The notes beneath the pieces were generated by a model. The model saw only the letters and a list, made by a program, of their open reading frames with translations, made no database searches and was not told the DNA's origin. A program made the translations under genes and the position numbers. 63,423 nucleotides of DNA from Pseudomonas guariconensis (GTDB lineage: Bacteria; Pseudomonadota; Gammaproteobacteria; Pseudomonadales; Pseudomonadaceae), in assembly GCF_015680235.1 (NCBI RefSeq), contig NZ_JADLJL010000027.1, forward strand, positions 1 to 63,423, in the 5' to 3' direction. The number at the start of each line of letters is the position of its first letter. Position 1 is the first letter of the stretch. This document shows positions 33,617-42,224 of the stretch, one piece after another.

Positions 33617-34429
33617 TTACTCGGCAATCTGCAGCTTGCGCGCCTGGGTATACACGTACCGCACCTTCTCGTACTCGAACGGCGAATTGAGCTGCCCATA
33701 ACGGAAGTTGGTGCTGTAGCGCTTGTCCACCGCCCGCAGCACGGTGATTTCCGGATGATCGCGACTGGCTTCGGCCACGTTGAGGAAGTTGGCCTCGCGC
33801 TCGCCCACGTAGTCCACCGCCAGCCCCGCGGTATCGCGCAGGTTCGAAGGCCCGAGGATCGGCAGCATGATGTATGGCCCGTCAGGTACACCGTAGAAGC
33901 CCAGGGTCTGGCCGAAGTCCTCGCTCTGGCGCGGCAGGCCCATCTTGGTCGCCGGGTCCCACAACCCGCCCACGCCAATGATGGTATTGAACATCAGGCG
34001 TGCGGTGATCTCCGCCGAACGCTTGGCCTTGAGCTGCAAGATACTGTTGAACAGGTTGGGTACATCGCCCAGGTTGTTGAAGAAGTTGGTCACCCCGGTA
34101 CGCACGAAGCGCGGGGTGACGTAGCGGTAGCCGTCGACCACCGGCAGCATCACCCATTGGTCGAAGCGGTAGTTGAAGTGATAGATGCGCCGGTTCATCG
34201 ATTCCAGCGGGTCGTACACGTTCAGCGCGGTGAGCGTCGAGCGCTCGAACTCGCGCTGATCCAGCCCGGGGTTGAATTTCAGCTCGCGCAGCGGGTCGAG
34301 AAAGCCGTCGGTTTCGGCCGTAGGCGCAGGCTTGTCGGCTTCGACCACGCTGGTGCGTGGCGCGGTTTCGGCCGCCAAGGCGTTGCCGGCGGCGAGCAGG
34401 GCGGTGACGAGCAGCAGTTTGTTAACCAC
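33617..34429 (-). CDS. mlaA: MlaA (VacJ) phospholipid-trafficking protein
   Basis: A 270-residue protein with the MlaA core (NVYDPLESMNRRIYHFNYRFDQWVMLPVVDGYRYVTP, GVTNFFNNLGDVPNLFNSILQ and GLWDPATKMGL). MlaA sits in the outer membrane and removes mislocalised phospholipids. The start is a GTG at 34429 with GGAG 7 nt upstream, overlapping the previous gene by 8 nt. The N-terminus (NKLLLVTALLAAGNALAAETAP) looks like a type I signal; I see no lipobox cysteine, although many MlaA proteins are lipoproteins. Confidence 0.92.
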   Translation of the reverse strand: MVNKLLLVTALLAAGNALAAETAPRTSVVEADKPAPTAETDGFLDPLRELKFNPGLDQREFERSTLTALNVYDPLESMNRRIYHFNYRFDQWVMLPVVDGYRYVTPRFVRTGVTNFFNNLGDVPNLFNSILQLKAKRSAEITARLMFNTIIGVGGLWDPATKMGLPRQSEDFGQTLGFYGVPDGPYIMLPILGPSNLRDTAGLAVDYVGEREANFLNVAEASRDHPEITVLRAVDKRYSTNFRYGQLNSPFEYEKVRYVYTQARKLQIAE

Positions 34430-35720
34430 GGAAGAACTCCAGCATCGCATCGCTATTGACGCGGTAGTTGAGGTTGCCGCAATGGCCGCCATGGGGGTAC
34501 AGGGTCAGGCGATCGCCGAACACCTTGCGCAGGAAGCCGATGTCGCCAGGGCCGAGGATCACATCGTCGGCGTTGTGCATCACGGCGACCTTGGGGCTCT
34601 CGCGCAGGTAGTCGGCCAGGGCGTACAGGCTCACCTGGTCGATCAGCTGCAGCACGCTGCCGCCGTCGGTGCGGGCGCGCCACATGGGGATCACCTGTTC
34701 GGTGATGTAGCACTCGAAGTCGCATTGCAGGGCACGCTTGAAGAACGGCGTGAGGCTGCTGCCTTCGGTGATCGGGTACTTGGGCGGAGTGATCAGGCCG
34801 CGGTTGTTGACCAGGTCCGAGGTGAAGGCGATGTCGGCCGCCGAGAAGCGGAACGAGGTGCCGATGAGCATGGCCATCTGTTCGTTGGACAAATGCTGGC
34901 GGGACTTCTGGAAGTCGTACAGCAGCGCCTCGTTGAGGTCGATATAGCCCTTCTGCTGGAAGTACAGGGTCAGTTTTTCCAACATCAGTTCGTAGAACGT
35001 GGTGCTGTGGTCGATGCCCTTGACGCGGGTTTGCACCAGTTTGTCCAGGTTGCTGACCGAGGTATAGAGATTGACCGGTGGGTTGAGCAGCAACACGCGC
35101 TTGAAGTTGAAGCTGCGCCGGGTTTCGTCCAGGTGGCTGACGAAGGCCGCATCGAGGGCACCGAGGCTGTAGCCGGTGAGGTGGAACTCGCTGACCGGCA
35201 GGCGCGGGTGCTGGGCGCGCACGGCCTGCATCACGCGGTACAGGTCTTCGGCGTCGTCCTGGGTGATGCCGGGGGTGGCGAAGCGCGAGGCGGCGCTCAT
35301 GAAGTCCCAACTGGTGGGCGAGGACAACTGCACCACATGGAAGCCTGCCTGGTAGAACAGCTTCTTCAGGTATTCGTTGATGGTGCTGGAGTAGGGGGCT
35401 CCGGTGCCAGCGATGATGAAGATCAGCGGGGCCTCATGGTCCTGGTAGGCCAGGCGGTACTTGAGCTTTTTCACCGGCCAGAAGTTGTCGGGCAGGGTGA
35501 AGGCGCGCTCCGGGCGCAGGTTGAGGCTGTAGTCGGACTGGCTGATGTCCTCGTCGCTGGGCAGGGTAGGGCGCTGCTCCGGCGGCGTGGTGGCGATGGT
35601 CGCCTCGAACGGGTTGGTCAGTGGGTAGCCATAGCTCGCGGCGTCAATATCCTGCGCCGAAGCGGCCGCAGCCAGGAGCAGGCCACCGAACAGGGCAGCG
35701 AGGCGCAAGGGTCGAAGCAT
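34422..35720 (-). CDS. Exported alpha/beta-hydrolase-fold protein
   Basis: A 432-residue protein with signal peptide (MLRPLRLAALFGGLLLAAAASAQD). It carries a lipase-like nucleophile elbow, GYSLGA, and a late HGGHCGNLN segment that could supply the His; AGTGAP near residue 100 may form the oxyanion hole. Relatives are sometimes labelled serine/threonine kinase, but I see no kinase motifs. It overlaps mlaA by 8 nt, which suggests a joint role in envelope lipid handling. The start at 35720 has GGGGGA upstream. Confidence 0.75.
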   Translation of the reverse strand: MLRPLRLAALFGGLLLAAAASAQDIDAASYGYPLTNPFEATIATTPPEQRPTLPSDEDISQSDYSLNLRPERAFTLPDNFWPVKKLKYRLAYQDHEAPLIFIIAGTGAPYSSTINEYLKKLFYQAGFHVVQLSSPTSWDFMSAASRFATPGITQDDAEDLYRVMQAVRAQHPRLPVSEFHLTGYSLGALDAAFVSHLDETRRSFNFKRVLLLNPPVNLYTSVSNLDKLVQTRVKGIDHSTTFYELMLEKLTLYFQQKGYIDLNEALLYDFQKSRQHLSNEQMAMLIGTSFRFSAADIAFTSDLVNNRGLITPPKYPITEGSSLTPFFKRALQCDFECYITEQVIPMWRARTDGGSVLQLIDQVSLYALADYLRESPKVAVMHNADDVILGPGDIGFLRKVFGDRLTLYPHGGHCGNLNYRVNSDAMLEFFRG

Positions 35721-35944
35721 GGGATCCCCCAAAAGAATACATAAGGCAAAGCGCTATCTAGGACCATGATTGGCACGGCAAAGTTGCCTTGTGCACCACT
35801 CTTTGTTGTGCAAGATAGTGCCGCGACTGTCTACGGCGCGGCAATGGAGTTCATTCGAACATAGCTGCAACTCACGGATTTTGCCTTGCATGGCGCTGCA
35901 GGCCGATTATGCTGGCGGCACGTTTCGACCTTCTGGAGGCTGTC

Positions 35945-36307
35945 ATGTCCCGCGCGTTGCCCATCGTTGTCATGTTGCTGTGCCTGGCACTGTGGCTGGC
36001 GGCCAGTTATGGCGTGCGCTATGGGCTGATGGAAGATGGGCGTTGGGTCGGGCTGTGCAGCGTGCCAGGGGAATATTGGCAATGCCAGGCCCGCTCGCTG
36101 TTGGGGCTGGGGATTCACCACCAGGTGCTGGGGTGGGCGGCGTTGGGCACCTCGCTGTTGGCCCAGGTGGTGCCGGGGCGTGGCGGTTGGTGGCTGGCGG
36201 TGCTGGGGCTGGTCTTCGGGGTGCCGGCGCTGGTGTTGTATACCGCGAGCCTGGCGGTATTCGCCGTGGTGCTGGCGGGGTTGCGGTTGGTCAGGCACCC
36301 GGCCTGA
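35945..36307 (+). CDS. Small polytopic membrane protein, unknown
   Basis: A 120-residue protein with three hydrophobic segments (LPIVVMLLCLALWLAASYGV, LGWAALGTSLLAQVV and LAVLGLVFGVPALVLYTASLAVFAVVLAGL). Two cysteines (CSVPGEYWQC) lie in the first loop. I do not recognise it. The ATG at 35945 follows a CTGGAGG site. It is monocistronic. Confidence 0.65.
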   Translation: MSRALPIVVMLLCLALWLAASYGVRYGLMEDGRWVGLCSVPGEYWQCQARSLLGLGIHHQVLGWAALGTSLLAQVVPGRGGWWLAVLGLVFGVPALVLYTASLAVFAVVLAGLRLVRHPA

Positions 36308-36323
36308 TGCCAGCACTGCCCCT

Positions 36324-36448
36324 CTGTGGGAGCCAACTGTCTTGAGTTGCTTGCCCCGGTCCTATCGCTGGCAAGCCAGCTCCCACAGGTACGGTGGTAT
36401 CTCTGAAGACAGCGCAGGCCTGGTGGGAGCGGGCTTGTCCCGCGATTG
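36324..36448. repeat. REP cluster with recurring spacer
   Basis: A partial unit (GTGGGAGCCAACTG), an inverted unit (CCTATCGCTGGCAAGCCAGC) and a GTGGGAGCGGGCTTGTCCCG unit. The spacer ATCTCTGAAGACAGCGCAGG matches the one at 33550-33571. Confidence 0.65.
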
Positions 36449-36453
36449 CGTGC

Positions 36454-38010
36454 TCACGCCTTGCGCAAGCTGCGCCACAACGCCGCCACCATCATCGCGC
36501 TCACGATCGCCCACCCCCACGCCTGCTGACTCGCCAGCCCTTCGATGAACAACTGCGGCGCGATTCCCGCCCCGACGATGAACGCCAGCAAGGCCACCTC
36601 TGCCCGTGGCGCCGTCACCGGACGCAGCAGGTAGACCAACGCCGGCAGCACCAACGCCGGCGTGGGAAAGCTGCGATAGCGTGCATCGAACACCATCGCC
36701 AGCATGCTCACCGCTGCCGCGAAACCTGCGGCCAGCAACCACCACCCCGCCCGCTGCTCGAGCCAGGCGAACAGGCGCTGGCGCCAGCCATTAAGCCCCG
36801 CCAGGGCCAGCGCGCCATGGGCCAGCACCACTAGGTTCAACCCGGCCAGCCCTGCCGCCCACACCCATTCGGCGGCAAAACGTGCGTGGGTGCGCATCAG
36901 CTCGCCCCACAGCCCCAGGCTGCCCGCGCCTACGGCCGCCAGCAGCGGCAACACCAGCGCTGCACGCCGGTTCGCAGGCTGGCCGGCCAGCAACAAGGTG
37001 GCCAGCATCAAGCCGGCGCCTGCCAGCCACCATTGGCGCCAGTGAGACAGGTTGCTCACCGGCCCTTCGAGCACGCCCTTGTCTTGCCGGTCGGCGTCGT
37101 ACAGCCCCCAATAGCCGCCCACCGCACCTTCGCTGGCGCGCTTCCACGGCTGGTCGAAGGCCTCGATCAGGTTGTAGCGCCAGCCATTGGCCTCGGCCAG
37201 GGCGACGAAACCGCGAATGAACCGCGCCTCGTTGGCCCGGCTCGGCACGGCGGTCTCGCGCTGCCGGCCTTCGCTGGGCCAGCCGGTTTCGCCGATGAGG
37301 ATGTCCTTGGGCGCGAAGCGCTGGCCGAACACCCGACGCACCTCGGCCACATGGGCCAGGGCGTCGTCGATACCGCGCGGGTCGTCCTCCCAGTAGGGCA
37401 GCAGGTGGATGGTCAGGAAGTCCACCGCCGGAGCCACCTGTGGATGCTGCAGCCAGAACTCCCAGACATCGGCGTAGGTCACCGGAACGTTCACCTGGCT
37501 TTTCACGCGGGCGATCAGGCCGGCCAAGCGTTCGCCGGTCACTTCCTTGCGCAGCAGCGCCTCGTTGCCGACGATCACCGCGGTGACCACGTCGGGGTTG
37601 GCGTTGGCCGAGGCGATCAAGGCGTCGACTTCCTTGTCGGTGTCAACCGGGTTGGCGTTGACCCAGGCGCCGAGCATCACCTTCAACCCATGTTTGCGGG
37701 CCAGGGCCGGGATGGCCTCCAGGCCTGTCATCGAGTAGGTGCGGATGCACTGGAATCGCTCGGCGAGCAGCGCCAGGTCGGCGTCCATGCGCGCCGGGCG
37801 CAGGCGAAACGGCTGGTCGAACGGCGATTGGTCCTTATCGAATGGGGTGTAGGAGGCGCACTGCAGCTTGTGCGTCGGGCTCGCCGCGTCGGGCAGGTGC
37901 ACCGGCCTGCCGAGCCCGTACCAGAGCGCACCGAGCCCGGCCAGGGCCAGCAGGCAGGCGAGCAGGTACACAGGCAGCAAATGGTTGGCGCGGGGCATCG
38001 GGCGGTCCAT
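36454..38010 (-). CDS. Glycosyl hydrolase 17-like beta-glucan synthesis protein
   Basis: A 518-residue protein. It has an N-terminal anchor (HLLPVYLLACLLALAGLGALWYGL), then a GH17-like domain (about 45-310) with VIVGNEALLRKEVT and DILIGETGWPSEGRQRE, which carry the two catalytic glutamates of the family. A C-terminal membrane part with about seven helices follows (from about 320). Related proteins are annotated as beta-(1-6)-glucan synthases of periplasmic glucans. The ATG at 38010 is chosen; an ATG at 37998 is possible. Confidence 0.82.
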   Translation of the reverse strand: MDRPMPRANHLLPVYLLACLLALAGLGALWYGLGRPVHLPDAASPTHKLQCASYTPFDKDQSPFDQPFRLRPARMDADLALLAERFQCIRTYSMTGLEAIPALARKHGLKVMLGAWVNANPVDTDKEVDALIASANANPDVVTAVIVGNEALLRKEVTGERLAGLIARVKSQVNVPVTYADVWEFWLQHPQVAPAVDFLTIHLLPYWEDDPRGIDDALAHVAEVRRVFGQRFAPKDILIGETGWPSEGRQRETAVPSRANEARFIRGFVALAEANGWRYNLIEAFDQPWKRASEGAVGGYWGLYDADRQDKGVLEGPVSNLSHWRQWWLAGAGLMLATLLLAGQPANRRAALVLPLLAAVGAGSLGLWGELMRTHARFAAEWVWAAGLAGLNLVVLAHGALALAGLNGWRQRLFAWLEQRAGWWLLAAGFAAAVSMLAMVFDARYRSFPTPALVLPALVYLLRPVTAPRAEVALLAFIVGAGIAPQLFIEGLASQQAWGWAIVSAMMVAALWRSLRKA

Positions 38011-38169
38011 GATTGGCGGCAAAAGGCTGATGATAGCCGCAAACGCTCTAGATCAGGCATCTACCATGCAAGGATCACGCAGAATGGGGAAAAGCTGGCG
38101 CACTGATGGCGAAGTGCTGTCGCTGATCGTTCGATAAAGGTCGCGCACAGAGCAGGTGAGCTATTGTGT

Positions 38170-38189
38170 GAAGTTGATGATGCAACTTC
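38170..38189. promoter_or_regulatory. Palindrome upstream of the betaine-type binding protein
   Basis: GAAGTTG and CAACTTC with a 6-nt centre, 25 nt before the start codon. It is a possible operator; the regulator is unknown. Confidence 0.35.
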
Positions 38190-38214
38190 CGAGACCTGAC
38201 GAGGGGATGCTTTG

Positions 38215-39063
38215 ATGAAAATGCGACGTTTCCTGGGAGTGGGTGCAGCCCTGGTATTGGCCATGAGCGCTGCGCAGGCAATGGCCAAAGAAGTAAGCAT
38301 TGGTTATGTGGATGGTTGGTCCGACAGTGTGGCAACCACCTTCGTGGCCGCCGAAGTGATCAAGCAGAAACTCGGTTATGACGTGGACCTCAAGCCCGTC
38401 GCCACCGGCATCATGTGGCAGGGTGTGGCCACCGGCAAGCTCGACGCCATGCTGTCGGCCTGGCTGCCGGTCACCCACGGGGAGTACTGGAGCAAGAACA
38501 AGGACAAGGTGGTCGACTACGGCCCCAACTTCAAGGATGCAAAGATCGGCCTGATCGTGCCCGAATATGTGAAGGCCGCGAGCATTAGCGATCTGAAGAC
38601 CGATGAAAGCTTCAAGCACAAGATCGTCGGCATCGACGCTGGCTCCGGCGTGATGCTCAAGACCGACCAGGCCATCAAGGACTACGCCCTGGACGGTTAC
38701 AAGCTGCAGGCAAGCTCTGGCGCGGCGATGACCGCCGAACTGGGCCGTGCCTACGCCAAGCAGCAGTCCATTGCCGTCACCGGCTGGGTGCCGCACTGGA
38801 TGTTCGCCAAGTGGAAACTCAAGTTCCTCGAAGATCCGAAGGGCGTCTATGGTGCCGCCGAGACCGTCAACAGCATCGGCAGCAAGGAGCTGGCCAGCAA
38901 GGCACCGGAAGTGGCCGAGTTCCTGAAGAACTTCCACTGGAACTCCAAGGATGAAATCGGCGAAGTCATGCTGGCCATCCAGGAAGGCGCCAAACCCGAA
39001 GCCGCTGCCAAGGACTGGGTCGCCAAGCACCCTGACCGCGTGAAGGAGTGGACCGGCAAGTAA
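38215..39063 (+). CDS. Glycine betaine/choline-type periplasmic binding protein (OpuAC/ProX family)
   Basis: A 282-residue binding protein with signal peptide (MKMRRFLGVGAALVLAMSAAQAMA). It shows the aromatic-box pattern of quaternary ammonium binders (GYVDGWSDSVATT, LSAWLPVTHGEYW and VTGWVPHWMFAKWKLKFLEDP). No permease or ATPase is adjacent, so it is an orphan subunit, like the CbcX/BetX/CaiX proteins that serve a shared Cbc transporter in pseudomonads. The ligand (choline, betaine, carnitine or another) is undecided. An AGGGG site and a palindrome lie upstream. Confidence 0.9.
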   Translation: MKMRRFLGVGAALVLAMSAAQAMAKEVSIGYVDGWSDSVATTFVAAEVIKQKLGYDVDLKPVATGIMWQGVATGKLDAMLSAWLPVTHGEYWSKNKDKVVDYGPNFKDAKIGLIVPEYVKAASISDLKTDESFKHKIVGIDAGSGVMLKTDQAIKDYALDGYKLQASSGAAMTAELGRAYAKQQSIAVTGWVPHWMFAKWKLKFLEDPKGVYGAAETVNSIGSKELASKAPEVAEFLKNFHWNSKDEIGEVMLAIQEGAKPEAAAKDWVAKHPDRVKEWTGK

Positions 39064-39075
39064 TCGCCGCATAAC

Positions 39076-39293
39076 CCAATCGCGGGACAAGCCCGCTCCC
39101 ACAGGCCTTGCGACTGCACCGGCTCTGTGGGAGCGGGCTTGCATCCCTGGGAATAGCCGACCAGGCTCACACCGCCGATGCTGCATCGCTCTCCTTCCCT
39201 GGGGGAGATCACCCAGCCCTTTGGGCTGCGCTGTCGCGCAATGAACAAACGGCCAGTGCTGATCCTCTGTGGGAGCGGGCTTGTCCCGCGATT
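39076..39293. repeat. REP cluster on the 3' side of the RAYT gene
   Basis: Inverted units at 39079-39104 and 39125-39143, then the composite repeat 39204-39253 (also present at 12747-12795), which runs into a REP at 39268-39292. The last unit touches the end of the transposase remnant. Confidence 0.75.
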
Positions 39294-39299
39294 ATGGCC

Positions 39300-39751
39300 T
39301 CAAAGCCACACTGCGTCCCAATGGGAGTACGCTCCAACCCGTCTGACCAAGCCTGCCCTGATGGGGTTGGCAATGATGTAGCGCGCCACCTCCGCACATC
39401 GTCGTCCCTGCGCAACGCCCTGTCCTGGTACCCAGGTTGCCAGATCCGTTCACGGTATCCCGCCTCGTACAGCCCACGACTGCTTCGCGACTTGAACCGG
39501 CGCATCAGCGCAGACAATGTCCCCGTACGCAGTTCGATAAGCCAATGGATATGATCGGGCATGATCACCCAGGCCAACGAGTGACAGGCTTTTTCCTCTT
39601 CGGCCTGGCGCAATTGGTGTATTGCCAAACGCGCGTAGTGAAAGTTCAAGAACAATGGCTTTCGTTGCAGGGTAGCGGTGGTCAGCAGGTAGAGCCTACC
39701 CGGCTCGGAGTAGCGGCCACAGCGCAGTAGCCTGGAGTGGGGGCGTTCCAT
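39300..39751 (-). pseudogene. REP-associated tyrosine transposase (RAYT), frameshifted
   Basis: The first 120 or so residues from ATG 39751 read as a Y1 transposase of the TnpA-REP kind (MERPHSRLLRCGRYSEPGRL, the HUH-type motif MPDHIHWLIEL, YRERIWQPGYQDRALRRDDDV). Near 39387-39394 one base is missing. The expected continuation, VARYIIANPIRAGLVRRVGAYSHWDAVWL with the likely catalytic Tyr, is in the next frame and ends at a TGA at 39302-39300. The span is 452 nt, one short of a multiple of three. In the uncorrected frame the protein runs on into REP sequence. REPs flank it on both sides. Confidence 0.85.
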
Positions 39752-39838
39752 GTCGGTTCCTTCGAGCAATGGTTATCCGAAAGATAGTTGCCAGGGGGGC
39801 AATGACCGATCCGAATTTATTGCTGAATGTGCTGACGC

Positions 39839-39928
39839 AATCGCGGGGCAAGCCCGCTCCCACAGATCCACCATTGCCCTCAGGAGCGGCGGGGCACCCC
39901 TGTGGGAGCGGGCTTGTCCCGCGATTGG
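39839..39928. repeat. REP pair on the 5' side of the RAYT gene
   Basis: AATCGCGGGGCAAGCCCGCT (39839-39858) and TGTGGGAGCGGGCTTGTCCC (39901-39920). The rest of 39752-40059 has no gene that I can support. Confidence 0.8.
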
Positions 39929-40059
39929 GCTATTGGGGTTGTTACCAATCCTGCAAAACACTTTCTCATCTAAGACTAAGGTCGTCTGGTTGGCAGCCTT
40001 CGGCGGCATAAAGTAAGGGCGGGTTCTCCCTTATTTGTGCTGCTGCTAGGACAACAACA

Positions 40060-40371
40060 ATGAACGACAGCATCTACCAGTCGATACAGAACAGCCCCCG
40101 CTTCAAGGAGCTCGTCACCAAGCGCGAGCGCTTCGCCTGGATCCTCTCGGCGATCATGCTCGGCCTCTACTGCGCCTTCATCCTCCTCATCGCCTATGGC
40201 CCACAGGTACTGGGCGCCAAGCTCAGCCCCGACTCGTCGATCACCTGGGGCATCCCCCTGGGCGTCGGCCTGATCGTTTCGGCGTTCATCCTCACCGCCA
40301 TCTACGTGCGCCGTGCGAACGGCGAGTTCGATGAGCTGAACAAGGCCATCCTGAAGGAGGCGCAGCAATGA
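40060..40371 (+). CDS. yjcH: DUF485 membrane protein (YjcH), partner of ActP
   Basis: A 103-residue protein with two membrane helices (AWILSAIMLGLYCAFILLIAYGP and SITWGIPLGVGLIVSAFILTAIYVRRAN), the DUF485/YjcH arrangement. It is regularly encoded before acetate permease. Its stop overlaps the actP start (ATGA). Confidence 0.9.
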   Translation: MNDSIYQSIQNSPRFKELVTKRERFAWILSAIMLGLYCAFILLIAYGPQVLGAKLSPDSSITWGIPLGVGLIVSAFILTAIYVRRANGEFDELNKAILKEAQQ

Positions 40372-42035
40372 TCCGCCACTCAGCCAAAGCCCTGGCCGTC
40401 CTGGCCTGCGGCGCTTTCGCACCCGCCGTGTGGGCCGCCGATGCCCTGACCGGCGAGGTGCACAAGCAGCCGCTCAACGTCTCGGCGATCGTCATGTTCG
40501 TGGCCTTCGTCTGCTTCACCCTCGGCATCACCTACTGGGCCTCCAAGCGCAACAAGTCGGCTTCCGACTACTACGCGGCCGGTGGCCGTATCACCGGCTT
40601 CCAGAACGGCCTGGCGATTGCCGGTGACTACATGTCGGCGGCCTCCTTCCTGGGTATTTCCGCCCTGGTGTTCACCTCCGGCTACGATGGCCTGATCTAC
40701 TCGATCGGCTTCCTCGTCGGCTGGCCGATCATTCTCTTCCTGATCGCCGAGCGCCTGCGCAACCTGGGTAAGTACACCTTCGCTGACGTTGCCTCGTACC
40801 GCCTCGGGCAGAAAGAGATCCGCACCCTGTCGGCCTCCGGCTCCCTGGTGGTGGTGGCGTTCTACCTGATCGCCCAGATGGTCGGTGCCGGCAAGCTGAT
40901 CCAGCTGCTGTTCGGCCTGGACTACCACGTCGCGGTGATCCTGGTGGGTATCCTGATGTGCCTGTACGTACTGTTCGGCGGCATGCTGGCCACCACCTGG
41001 GTACAGATCATCAAGGCCGTGCTGCTGCTCTCCGGTGCCAGCTTCATGGCGCTGATGGTGATGAAGCATGTGGGCTTCGACTTCAACACCCTGTTCTCCG
41101 AAGCGATCAAGGTGCACGCCAAGGGTGAGGCGATCATGAGCCCGGGCGGCCTGGTCAAGGACCCGATCTCGGCGTTCTCCCTCGGGTTGGCATTGATGTT
41201 CGGCACCGCAGGCCTGCCACACATCCTGATGCGCTTCTTCACCGTCAGCGACGCCAAGGAAGCGCGTAAGAGCGTGCTCTACGCCACCGGCTTCATCGGC
41301 TACTTCTATATCCTGACCTTCATCATCGGCTTCGGCGCGATCCTGCTGGTCAGCACCAACCCCGACTTCAAGGACGCTGCCGGCGCCCTGATCGGCGGCA
41401 ACAACATGGCGGCGGTCCACCTGGCCAATGCCGTGGGTGGTAGCGTGTTCCTGGGCTTCATCTCGGCCGTGGCGTTCGCCACCATCCTGGCGGTGGTCGC
41501 GGGCCTGACCCTGGCCGGTGCCTCGGCGGTGTCCCATGACCTGTACGCCAGCGTCATCTGCAAGGGCAAGGCCAACGAGAAGGACGAGATCCGCGTGTCG
41601 AAGATCACCACCATCGCCCTGGGCGTGCTGGCGATCGGCCTGGGGATTCTGTTCGAGAAGCAGAACATCGCCTTCATGGTCGGCCTGGCATTCTCCATTG
41701 CCGCCAGCTGCAACTTCCCGGTGCTGTTGCTCTCGATGTACTGGAAGAAGCTGACCACCCGCGGCGCCATGATCGGCGGTTGGCTGGGCCTGGTCAGCGC
41801 AGTGGGCCTGATGATTCTCGGCCCGACCATCTGGGTGCAGATCCTCGGCCACGAAAAAGCCATCTACCCGTACGAGTACCCGGCGCTGTTCTCCATGCTG
41901 ATCGCCTTCATCGGCATCTGGTTCTTCTCGGTCACCGACAAGTCCAAGGCGGCTGAAGACGAGCGTGCGCTGTTCTTCCCACAGTTCGTGCGTTCGCAGA
42001 CCGGCCTGGGCGCCAGTGGAGCGGTTTCTCACTGA
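40368..42035 (+). CDS. actP: Cation/acetate symporter ActP
   Basis: A 555-residue sodium:solute symporter family member. It has an N-terminal signal-like segment (ALAVLACGAFAPAVWA), about 13 helices and the SSS motifs (YYAAGGRITGFQNGLAIAGDYMSAASFLG and FGTAGLPHILMRFFTVSDAKEARKS). It takes up acetate and other short carboxylates. It is translationally coupled to yjcH, and a strong terminator follows. Confidence 0.94.
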   Translation: MIRHSAKALAVLACGAFAPAVWAADALTGEVHKQPLNVSAIVMFVAFVCFTLGITYWASKRNKSASDYYAAGGRITGFQNGLAIAGDYMSAASFLGISALVFTSGYDGLIYSIGFLVGWPIILFLIAERLRNLGKYTFADVASYRLGQKEIRTLSASGSLVVVAFYLIAQMVGAGKLIQLLFGLDYHVAVILVGILMCLYVLFGGMLATTWVQIIKAVLLLSGASFMALMVMKHVGFDFNTLFSEAIKVHAKGEAIMSPGGLVKDPISAFSLGLALMFGTAGLPHILMRFFTVSDAKEARKSVLYATGFIGYFYILTFIIGFGAILLVSTNPDFKDAAGALIGGNNMAAVHLANAVGGSVFLGFISAVAFATILAVVAGLTLAGASAVSHDLYASVICKGKANEKDEIRVSKITTIALGVLAIGLGILFEKQNIAFMVGLAFSIAASCNFPVLLLSMYWKKLTTRGAMIGGWLGLVSAVGLMILGPTIWVQILGHEKAIYPYEYPALFSMLIAFIGIWFFSVTDKSKAAEDERALFFPQFVRSQTGLGASGAVSH

Positions 42036-42056
42036 GCCTTTCCTGTGTGATGTGAC

Positions 42057-42084
42057 AACGCCCCGCTAGCCGGGGCGTTTTTAT
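42057..42084 (+). terminator. Terminator of yjcH-actP
   Basis: AACGCCCCG (42057-42065) pairs with CGGGGCGTT (42071-42079) across a 5-nt loop, followed by T-rich sequence. Confidence 0.92.
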
Positions 42085-42110
42085 TTGCAATGGGCTGCCT
42101 CTCTGAAAGC

Positions 42111-42148
42111 TTGGGAAATTTCATCAAATCGGTGGGACGCGTCCCATT
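42111..42148 (+). promoter_or_regulatory. Regulatory element shared with the pilin promoter (copy A)
   Basis: Bases 42111-42148 match 47143-47180 at about 29 of 38 positions, including 12 identical bases (TTGGGAAATTTC) at the left end. It contains GGAAATTTC (42114-42122) and a perfect palindrome TGGGACGCGTCCCA (42133-42146). I infer a binding site or promoter for the lost gene represented by the remnant downstream. Confidence 0.6.
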
Positions 42149-42224
42149 AAAAAACGTGGGTGGAACCCTCACGCTTCCTTCTTTGGCTGCATCGGGCAAT
42201 GCCGGACGCTGTGTGAGGGGCGTG

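Noticed and set aside
34422..35720. Serine/threonine protein kinase label for this gene type
   Set aside because: No kinase motifs are visible, whereas a signal peptide and a GYSLGA nucleophile elbow are.
40380..42032. Open frame of 550 codons antisense to actP
   Set aside because: Very rich in His, Gln, Asp and Gly, mirroring the membrane helices of ActP on the other strand; no independent start signals.
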